DNA of 13,570 nucleotides. Source: JBDIAR01 sp039812545. Lineage in GTDB: Bacteria > Actinomycetota > Actinomycetes > Actinomycetales > Dermatophilaceae. The translations under genes and the position numbers were made by a program. The stretch lies in the NCBI GenBank assembly GCA_039812545.1, contig JBDIAR010000094.1, forward strand, positions 1-13,570, read 5' to 3'. The notes under the pieces are model-generated. The model saw only the letters and a list, made by a program, of their open reading frames with translations, had not been told where the DNA came from and did no database searches. Positions 6,147-12,093 of the stretch are shown piece by piece (the first letter of the stretch is position 1; each line of letters begins with the position of its first letter).

Positions 6147-8129
6147 TCAGTAGCGGCTCCCCAGGGCCTGCAACAGCGCCGCGATGAGCGGACCGGCCGA
6201 GGTCGTCCCGCTCGCGCCGTCCTGGACATAACACGCGATCGCCAAGTCTCCGCGACCGGCGATCATCCACGCGTGGGTGCGCGGTGGGACCTCGGTGCCG
6301 TACTCCGCGGTCCCGGTCTTGGCGTACTGGACCCCGACGGCCTGCAGCCGGTGCCCGCTGCCGTCGGAGACCACGTGGCCCATGGCGATGCGCAACTGGT
6401 CGGCCTCGGCCGCGGTCAGCGGCGTCGGCGGTGCCGGGTTGGTCTGGGTGGCCTCCGGGACGAGCACCGGGGAGATCCGCTTGCCGGCGATGACGGAGGA
6501 GACCATGGTCGCCAGCGCGAGCGGTGACATCTCGACCTTGGCCTGGCCGATGAAGCTGGCGGCGTGTTCGACGGTGTTGTCGGCCGCCGGTACCGAACCC
6601 ATGAAGTTGGGGAAGCCCAAGGTGGGCTCGGTGCCGAGACCGAGGGCGGCGGCGGCGGCCCGCAGATCGTCCTGACTCACCGCGGCATACTGCGAGATGA
6701 AGGCGGTGTTGCAGGAGAACGCGAGCGCCGTGTAGAGCGGGATCGTTCCGAGATGGGCGGCCGGGTAGTCGGTGTAGTTCTTGAAGATCCGACCGCCGAC
6801 GTTGATCGTCGGGGTGCAGGTCAGCGGCGTCGACGCGGTCCCGCCCTTGCGCAGGATCGCCAGCGACGAGACCACCTTGAACGTCGACCCGGGAGCCTGC
6901 CGGCCGCCGAGGGCGAGGTTCTGACCCTTGGCGCCCGGGCTGATCGCGGCGCCCAGGATCTCCCCGGTGGACGCCTTCATCGCGACCATCGCCACCGGCA
7001 TCGCGCCCTGACCGGCCAGGACCTTCTCCATCGCGGTCTGAACCGTCGAGTCCAGGGTGATCCGCAGGTCGGCCACCCCCTTGGGGCTGGCGCTGTACAC
7101 CTCGCGACGCCCCAGGAAATTGCCGCCGCTGTCTCGGGCGACCGCCTGGACCGCGACCCCGGGCGTGCCCCGCAGCCGGGTGTCGTACAGCGCCTCGAGA
7201 CCGGTCAGGCCGGCTTCGTCGCCGGCGGCCAGCAGCCCGCCGGACTTGGCCACCTGTTCGGCGGTCGCCTGGCCGACCGTCCCGAGAATGGGTTGGGCGA
7301 ACGTCTTGTTCGGCCCGAGCGGCACCAGCCGGGCCAGGGCCACGCCGCCGGGGACCTTGGTGATCGCCGCGGACTTGGTCGTGATGATCGGGTCCTCGGC
7401 GCGCAACATGATCGCCTGGACGAAGGCCGACGGACCGGCGGCGGCGACGCTCTTGGCATACGCCGTCGGTTCGACGCCGACGAGGGTGGCCAAGGCGGTG
7501 GCGCTGGTCGTCAGCTGCGCCGCGCTCGCCTTCGTCTTGTCGATCCCGACGAGGAAGACCTCGCGTTCGGTGACGAGTTTGGCGCCGGCCCGGTCGACGA
7601 TGTCGCCGCGCCGCGGCCAGGTCGTCTGGCGCACGAGGCTCTCTTGACCGCTGAAGTCGGGGGCCACCAGCGAGGGGGTCCACGTGACCCGCCAGGTGTT
7701 GTCCTCCAGGGCGAGGGCGACCTTGGTGTCGTATGCCCAGGGGGCGCCACCTTGGACCCCCACGTCCCAGCGGGTGTGCAGGACGGCGGTCGCCTTCGTC
7801 TCGTCGTTGCCCTTGGTGACCGAGGCGACCTCGATGCTCGGGCGTAGGTTCCCCATCCCGCGGTAGGCGGCGGTCAGGAAGGCCGGCGCATCGCCGGAGC
7901 CGTCGCCGCGCAGCGGGACGTTCGACAGGTCGCCGGTCGACAGGCCGGTGGCCAGGGCGGTCACGGCGCCGTCGGGGGCCGGTGCCGGCGACAACATCGA
8001 ACAGCCGGCCACGGTCGCCGGGAGTACCGTCACCAGCACCCCGGCGACCCATCGACGCCGCCATCGGCGCGGTGCCGAGGCGATCAGCCGGTCAGAAGTG
8101 GTCGTGCGGTCCGCCGCCCGGTATGCCAT
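6147..8129 (-). CDS. Penicillin-binding lipoprotein (class B transpeptidase with MecA_N domain)
   Basis: This 660-residue protein should crosslink peptidoglycan on the outer face of the membrane. A lipobox (ATVAGC, Cys at residue 43) follows an Arg-rich N terminus. An NTF2-like MecA_N domain fills about residues 50-160, then the dimerisation domain with WPRRGDIVDRAG, then the transpeptidase with STFK (Ser415, Lys418), SCN (Ser472, Asn474) and KTGT (Lys604). All catalytic motifs are intact. The layout matches the mycobacterial lipoprotein Rv2864c and the MecA/PBP5 group, some of which react slowly with beta-lactams; resistance here is not shown. The start at 8129 was chosen because an in-frame ATG further upstream lies in the tandem repeats. 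It is 86 bp downstream of the peptidase gene on the same strand and could be cotranscribed with it. The heptamer GGCATAC sits at its second and third codons. Confidence 0.93.
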   Translation of the reverse strand: MAYRAADRTTTSDRLIASAPRRWRRRWVAGVLVTVLPATVAGCSMLSPAPAPDGAVTALATGLSTGDLSNVPLRGDGSGDAPAFLTAAYRGMGNLRPSIEVASVTKGNDETKATAVLHTRWDVGVQGGAPWAYDTKVALALEDNTWRVTWTPSLVAPDFSGQESLVRQTTWPRRGDIVDRAGAKLVTEREVFLVGIDKTKASAAQLTTSATALATLVGVEPTAYAKSVAAAGPSAFVQAIMLRAEDPIITTKSAAITKVPGGVALARLVPLGPNKTFAQPILGTVGQATAEQVAKSGGLLAAGDEAGLTGLEALYDTRLRGTPGVAVQAVARDSGGNFLGRREVYSASPKGVADLRITLDSTVQTAMEKVLAGQGAMPVAMVAMKASTGEILGAAISPGAKGQNLALGGRQAPGSTFKVVSSLAILRKGGTASTPLTCTPTINVGGRIFKNYTDYPAAHLGTIPLYTALAFSCNTAFISQYAAVSQDDLRAAAAALGLGTEPTLGFPNFMGSVPAADNTVEHAASFIGQAKVEMSPLALATMVSSVIAGKRISPVLVPEATQTNPAPPTPLTAAEADQLRIAMGHVVSDGSGHRLQAVGVQYAKTGTAEYGTEVPPRTHAWMIAGRGDLAIACYVQDGASGTTSAGPLIAALLQALGSRY

Positions 8130-8155
8130 GGCCCCCGATGGTAACCGGGAACCAT

Positions 8156-8206
8156 GGCAATCCCCCGAACGAGGCAATCCCTCGAACGAGGCAATCTCCC
8201 GAACAT
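8156..8206. repeat. 17-bp tandem repeat between the peptidase and penicillin-binding protein genes
   Basis: Three 17-bp units (8156-8172, 8173-8189, 8190-8206) share GGCAAT followed by CCCCCGAACGA or close variants, and a partial fourth unit GGCAA follows. ATGGCAA frames the array at both ends. On the minus strand, which carries both flanking genes, the array reads as TTGCC boxes 17 bp apart, ending 27 bp upstream of the penicillin-binding protein start codon. This could be a regulatory array or slippage DNA. Confidence 0.85.
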
Positions 8207-8215
8207 GGCAAACGG

Positions 8216-10066
8216 TCAGCCGATCACGCCGATCCGCTCGGACAGCGCGGCGATCTCGGCCAGCGGGCCCGCCGTGGCCGATCCCGGCCCACCCTGCGCA
8301 GTCCGCGCGTCCGGGGCGGGAGTGGGAGCCGGCTGGGGAGCCGGTGTGCCGGTGCCCACGCAGGTGGCGTCACGGCTCGGCGCCGCTCCGGTCGAGAGAT
8401 AGGCGTTCACGATCGTGTCGACGCACGGGTTCACCCCGCCGTAGATGCCGTGGTCGCCCTCCTTCGTCACGGTGATCAGACGCGAACCGGCATACCGGGC
8501 ATGGGCGGCGAAGCCCAGCGAGGAGTTCGTGGCCGGGTCGTTGACCGACTGGACCATGATCGTGGTGCCGATGCCGCGCCCGTCGGGGCGGGGCAGGGTC
8601 ACCTCGGGGCGGGTCCAGTAACCGCACGGCTGCTGGTTCTCACTCCACCCGATGAGCGGGTACGCACGTCCGAGCCGGGCACTCGTGCGGTCCCAGAACG
8701 CCTGGCCCTGATGCCAGGCGGTGTCGTTGCAGGTGATCGCGATGAAGGTAGCCGTCTCGTTGGCCTGGGCGAGCGGCTGCAGGCCGGGCAGCGCGGGCTT
8801 GGCGGCCGCGACGAGCACGTGCTGGATCCTGGCCGGAAGCGCGGCGGCCCGCCGGCCGGCGGCGGCCATCCCCGAAGCCGCGTATTCGTCGACGACGCCG
8901 CGCAGCGCCTGCATCGTCTCGGCCGTCGACTGGAAGCTCGTCTTGGAGTACATCCCGCCGACGATGACCCGGTCGAGCAGGTTCTGGTCGATCACCACGG
9001 CGAGGCCGAAGACGTCGATGCTGATCGGGGCGGCCTTGAGGTCGGCGCGCAGGTTCTCGTAGTAGGCGGCGACGTCCGACGCCCTCGACCCCATCCCGAA
9101 GACCGAGTCGTAGCGGGCCACCCAGGTCTGGAAGTCCTGTTCGAACCGGCGCTGGAAGGACTGCGGCTGGGCGCCGAAGGTGACCTCCCACTCACGGGTG
9201 AAGTCGGTGTTGGAGTCCAGGACGAACCGGCCCACCGCCTTCGGGAAGGCCTTCTGGTAATGCGCGCCGAGCCACGTGCCGCCGCTGTACCCGACATAGT
9301 CCGTGCTGGCATACCCGAGCAGTTGACGGATCAGGTCCATGTCGCGCACGGTCTGCCAGGTGTTGACGTAGTCCAGCCGGCCCTGAGAGCCGATCCGGCA
9401 GTAGTCCTGCCAGAGCGCCGAGGCCCGGGCCACGACGCGCAGCGTGATCCGGTCGCGGTCGCGCTGGTCCATCGTGTAATCCGGGGCGCCCGCGCAACTG
9501 ATCACCGTGCTGCTGCCGGTGCCGCGCGGGTCGAACCCGACGGCCAGATGCCCCTTCAGGCCGGGCTGTTGCGCGAGGAACGGCGCCATCCCCAGGCCGG
9601 GACCGCCCGGTCCGCCGGGATTGCCGATCACCATCCGGGCGTTCGTGCCGTCGGCGCCGGAGGTCTTGGAGATCGCGACCCGGATGACCCGCCCGTCCAT
9701 GGGGCGTCGCCAGTCCAGCGGTGCGGCGATCAGGGCGCATTGGGTGCCGGTGGGTTCGTCGCAGAGCGTCCAGTCGATCTTCTGGTTCCGGAACTTCGAC
9801 GGGATGGGGTTGTCGTATGCCGCGCCGGGACTGCCGCTCGGTGCGCTCGGCTGGCTCGGCCCGCTCGACGGGGACGGCTGGGGGCTGGGCGCCATGCTGG
9901 GCGTCGTCGCAGGCGTGGCGGTGGTCGGCGTGGTCGGCGTGGTCGGCACGATGACGGTGTGGGCGAGGGGTTGGGCGGTGCTGCGCGCGGCGGCGGTCAC
10001 GGACGGAACCGCGACGGCGCAGACGGCGACGGCCAACACGGTGGCACGCCGGGAAGAACTCTTCAT
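8216..10066 (-). CDS. Secreted alpha/beta-hydrolase peptidase, tripeptidyl aminopeptidase-like (S33)
   Basis: This 616-residue exported protein resembles the Streptomyces tripeptidyl aminopeptidase Tap and SlpD/E group, which remove short peptides from protein N termini. It has a signal peptide (KSSSRRATVLAVAVCAVAV, cleaved near residue 25-30) and a Thr/Pro/Ser-rich spacer to about residue 80. Next comes the Tap-type start LCDEPTGTQCALIAAPLDW with two Cys likely in a disulfide, then the oxyanion motif NPGGPGGPG. The nucleophile is in GYSGGTW (Ser261), with Asp510 in QSVNDPAT and His539 in EGDHGIYGG, within a C-terminal TAP-like domain. A Pro/Ala tail ends the protein. The full triad is present, so it should be active; whether it is a peptidase, esterase or other hydrolase cannot be settled from sequence. 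The start is the ATG before the basic signal-peptide region. A hairpin lies in its leader. Confidence 0.9.
   Translation of the reverse strand: MKSSSRRATVLAVAVCAVAVPSVTAAARSTAQPLAHTVIVPTTPTTPTTATPATTPSMAPSPQPSPSSGPSQPSAPSGSPGAAYDNPIPSKFRNQKIDWTLCDEPTGTQCALIAAPLDWRRPMDGRVIRVAISKTSGADGTNARMVIGNPGGPGGPGLGMAPFLAQQPGLKGHLAVGFDPRGTGSSTVISCAGAPDYTMDQRDRDRITLRVVARASALWQDYCRIGSQGRLDYVNTWQTVRDMDLIRQLLGYASTDYVGYSGGTWLGAHYQKAFPKAVGRFVLDSNTDFTREWEVTFGAQPQSFQRRFEQDFQTWVARYDSVFGMGSRASDVAAYYENLRADLKAAPISIDVFGLAVVIDQNLLDRVIVGGMYSKTSFQSTAETMQALRGVVDEYAASGMAAAGRRAAALPARIQHVLVAAAKPALPGLQPLAQANETATFIAITCNDTAWHQGQAFWDRTSARLGRAYPLIGWSENQQPCGYWTRPEVTLPRPDGRGIGTTIMVQSVNDPATNSSLGFAAHARYAGSRLITVTKEGDHGIYGGVNPCVDTIVNAYLSTGAAPSRDATCVGTGTPAPQPAPTPAPDARTAQGGPGSATAGPLAEIAALSERIGVIG
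9921..9947 (-). repeat. 9-bp tandem repeat encoding a Thr/Pro spacer
   Basis: Three perfect units of GTGGTCGGC on the plus strand encode repeated Pro-Thr-Thr in the peptidase's low-complexity linker after the signal peptide. The repeat keeps the frame, so the linker length could drift by three residues at a time. Confidence 0.85.
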
Positions 10067-10087
10067 GGTGGATCCCCGAGGGTCATG

Positions 10088-10108
10088 GCACCGACGGGTT
10101 GTCGGTGC
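10088..10108 (-). promoter_or_regulatory. Perfect hairpin in the peptidase leader
   Basis: GCACCGAC (10088-10095) and GTCGGTGC (10101-10108) form an 8-bp perfect stem with a 5-base loop. It ends 21 bp upstream of the peptidase ATG at 10066. No U-run follows on the minus strand, so a terminator is unlikely. It could be a translational or mRNA-stability element, or a dimeric operator. Confidence 0.5.
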
Positions 10109-10176
10109 TCCGGCGACGCGGGCACCGAACACGCACGACACCGCGACGGATCGAGCCTGCCAGAGGTCGGCTCGTT

Positions 10177-10191
10177 TCGCTCGGCGAGCGA
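10177..10191 (-). terminator. Hairpin after the aminotransferase gene
   Basis: TCGCTC and GAGCGA form a 6-bp stem around GGC (10177-10191), about 33 bp past the aminotransferase stop codon at 10224-10226. Position suggests a 3'-end hairpin, but the stem is short and no U-run follows. Confidence 0.3.
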
Positions 10192-10223
10192 GGCGGCCTG
10201 GGAGCCGGCTGCGGGCCCGGCCG

Positions 10224-11441
10224 TCAGCGGCGGCTGAGGGCCTCTTCGATCCGGGCGAGTCCTTCGTCCAGCAGCGCGCTCGTGGTGGCGAAATTGAGCC
10301 GGGCGAACCGGTGCGGTGCCGCCCCGAACGTCGTCCCCGTGTTGAGCATCACCTTGGCCTCGCGGGCCAGCCAGGCGGCGGGTTCCTCGGTCAGGGCGAG
10401 GTCGGTGAAGTCCAGCCACTGCAGGTACGTCGCCTCGTTGAGCCGGGTGGTCACCCCGTCCCAGCCGGCGACCCGATCCACGACGATCCGCCGGTGGGCG
10501 TCGAGTTTGGCCAACACGGCGTCGAGCCACGGCTCGCCCTCGGCATACGCGGCGACCGAACCGGCATACCCGATCTGTGCGGTGCCGTACCGCAGCATCT
10601 CCGGGCAGGTGCGCACGCGCTCGCGGTCGGCGGCATTGCTCGTGACGATCTGGGCGCACTTCAGCCCCGGGATATTCCACGCCTTGGACGCGGCGATGAC
10701 GGTGAACCCGTGCGCCGCGGTGGCCGGCGACAGCGCGGCATACGGGCGATGCACCCCGTCGAACACCAGCGGGGCGTGGATCTCGTCGGAGATGACCCGG
10801 GCCCCATGGCGCTCGACGATGTCGGCGAGCGCGAGGAGTTCGGTGGTCGTGAACTCGGTGCCGTTCGGGTTGTGCGGGTGGCAGAGCAGGATCGCCCGGG
10901 CGCCGGCGGCGAAGGCGGCCTCGATGGCGTCCAGATCGAGCCCCCACCGGGTGCCGTCGTCGCGCAGCGGTACCCGCACCTGCGGGCGGCCGGCGAAGTC
11001 GAGGACCTCGAAGAACGGCATGTACACCGGCGTCGTCACGATCACCGGATCGCCCGGCGCGGTGAGCAACTCGACGCCGACGAGCATCCCGCGCATGACA
11101 TCCGGGACGTCCATGACATCCGCGGGATCGACCGGCCAGCCGAACCGGCGGTCCAGGAATCCCGCCGTCGCATCCGCCAGTCCGGTGACCTGCGCCCCCA
11201 TCGGGTACCCGAAGCCCTCGCTGTCGACCCAGCGATGTAGCGCGGCCATGATCTCCGGCGCGGTCGGGTAGTCCATCTCGGCGACGAACATCGGCAGCAC
11301 GTCGGGGGCGAACCGGGTCCACTTCACGGTGCGCCGGGCGCGCAGCTGCTCCGGTCCCAGCGCGTCCAGGTCGTATGCCGGTGCGCTCGCCGCTGCGCTC
11401 GACGGTGCGGACTGGTCTGCCGGTGCGGTGCCTTCGTGCAT
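10224..11441 (-). CDS. PLP-dependent aminotransferase, MalY/PatB cystathionine beta-lyase type
   Basis: The 405-residue cytoplasmic enzyme belongs to fold-type I, class I/II aminotransferases. The start of the fold is seen in RTVKWTRFAPDVLPMFVAEMDY and the substrate-loop region in FGYPMGAQ. Other marks are HPHNPNGTEF, the cofactor-binding Asp in VISDEIHAPLVF, the Schiff-base Lys253 in ASKAWNIPGLKCA, and a C-terminal Arg in RFARLNFAT that would bind the carboxylate. AEMDYPTAP and SDEIHAPLVF are typical of MalY/PatB C-S lyases, which cleave cystathionine or cysteine conjugates to pyruvate, ammonia and a thiol. True aminotransferase activity cannot be excluded. The N-terminal 20 residues are Ala/Ser-rich. 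ATG at 11439-11441 was chosen because the longer frame would cross the padR operator. It is divergent from padR across 85 bp and could share its operator. Confidence 0.9.
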   Translation of the reverse strand: MHEGTAPADQSAPSSAAASAPAYDLDALGPEQLRARRTVKWTRFAPDVLPMFVAEMDYPTAPEIMAALHRWVDSEGFGYPMGAQVTGLADATAGFLDRRFGWPVDPADVMDVPDVMRGMLVGVELLTAPGDPVIVTTPVYMPFFEVLDFAGRPQVRVPLRDDGTRWGLDLDAIEAAFAAGARAILLCHPHNPNGTEFTTTELLALADIVERHGARVISDEIHAPLVFDGVHRPYAALSPATAAHGFTVIAASKAWNIPGLKCAQIVTSNAADRERVRTCPEMLRYGTAQIGYAGSVAAYAEGEPWLDAVLAKLDAHRRIVVDRVAGWDGVTTRLNEATYLQWLDFTDLALTEEPAAWLAREAKVMLNTGTTFGAAPHRFARLNFATTSALLDEGLARIEEALSRR

Positions 11442-11462
11442 GTCGCCATCTTGCCCTGCGCC

Positions 11463-11491
11463 TTGACTCGCTGCGAACCTCAACGCAGAAT
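11463..11491 (+). promoter_or_regulatory. Promoter of padR and the DHA2 exporter
   Basis: TTGACT (11463-11468) and CAGAAT (11486-11491) are separated by exactly 17 bp. The -10 box keeps the key A at position 2 and T at position 6. Transcription would start near 11498, inside the dyad at 11488-11509, leaving a leader of about 29 nt with a GAGGGG ribosome site at 11516-11521, 5 nt before the ATG at 11527. Confidence 0.55.
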
Positions 11492-11509
11492 ATTCGACGT
11501 GGAATATTC
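11488..11509. promoter_or_regulatory. Candidate PadR operator
   Basis: Two GAATATTC blocks separated by six bases (GACGTG) form a 22-bp dyad in which 20 of 22 positions are symmetric; the centre ACGT is itself palindromic. It overlaps the -10 box and predicted start of the padR promoter, so a bound repressor would block it. It also lies 46 bp upstream of the divergent aminotransferase start. Known PadR operators are AT-rich dyads in the regulator's own promoter, which this matches. Confidence 0.7.
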
Positions 11510-11526
11510 GATCACGAGGGGTGGCG

Positions 11527-12093
11527 ATGGGTGACCTCACCCCGCTGGCGGTGACCACGCTCGCCCTGCTCGCCGAGCGTCCGATGCATCCCTACGAGAT
11601 GTACCAGACCCTTCGCGAACGTCACGAGGACCGCCTCGTCAAGGTGAGCGTCGGGGCGCTGTATGCCACCGTCAACCGGCTCGCCGAGGGCCAACTCGTG
11701 GCGGCGGTCGGCACCGAACAGGTCGGCAACCGCCCGGAGCGGACGACCTATCAGCTGCTGGACCGAGGGCGCATCGCCATGCGCGAGCGCATCGCCGGGC
11801 TCCTCGAGCAGCCCCAGGCGATGGTCACACCGTTCCACGTGGCCATCGCCGTGGCGCACAATCTGCCGAGCGCCGAGGTGATCGAACTGCTGCGGGTCCG
11901 GCTCGCCGGCCTCGACGCCGAACTGTCCGAAATCGACATCCTCCTCGACTCCGCCGCCCATCGCGGGGTCGCCGAGGCGTACTACCTCGCCGGGCAATTC
12001 GCCCGGGAGATGGCCCGGGCCGAGCGCGATTGGATCGCCGGCCTCCTCGACCGACTGGAGAACGGGGACCTGACATGGCCCGCACCGAGCTGA
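11527..12093 (+). CDS. PadR-family transcriptional regulator
   Basis: The 188-residue protein has an N-terminal PadR winged helix: PLAVTTLALLAERPMHPYEMYQ, then VKVSVGALYATVNRLAEGQL (recognition helix) and the wing RPERTTYQLLDRGR. A C-terminal helical region of about 95 residues with heptad-like spacing is the family's dimerisation domain. Family members repress detoxification or efflux genes and release DNA when they bind a small aromatic or drug-like compound. ATG at 11527 was chosen over the GTG at 11521 because GAGGGG is 5 nt upstream. The next gene starts 19 bp before its stop codon, so the two are translationally coupled. Autoregulation through the dyad at 11488-11509 is inferred. Confidence 0.92.
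   Translation: MGDLTPLAVTTLALLAERPMHPYEMYQTLRERHEDRLVKVSVGALYATVNRLAEGQLVAAVGTEQVGNRPERTTYQLLDRGRIAMRERIAGLLEQPQAMVTPFHVAIAVAHNLPSAEVIELLRVRLAGLDAELSEIDILLDSAAHRGVAEAYYLAGQFAREMARAERDWIAGLLDRLENGDLTWPAPS

Noticed and set aside
6070..8064. Minus-strand open frame of 664 codons
   Set aside because: It overlaps the penicillin-binding protein gene in another frame; the composition is Arg/Gly/Asp-rich low complexity, while the overlapping frame has all catalytic motifs.
8130..8177. Upstream ATG at 8177 for the penicillin-binding protein
   Set aside because: The added 16 residues come from the 17-bp tandem repeats, and the ATG at 8129 gives a normal lipoprotein signal.
7982..10237. Plus-strand open frame of 751 codons
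   Set aside because: It is antisense to the peptidase gene and the end of the penicillin-binding protein gene. No domain is visible and its length is explained by the GC-rich third positions of the real gene.
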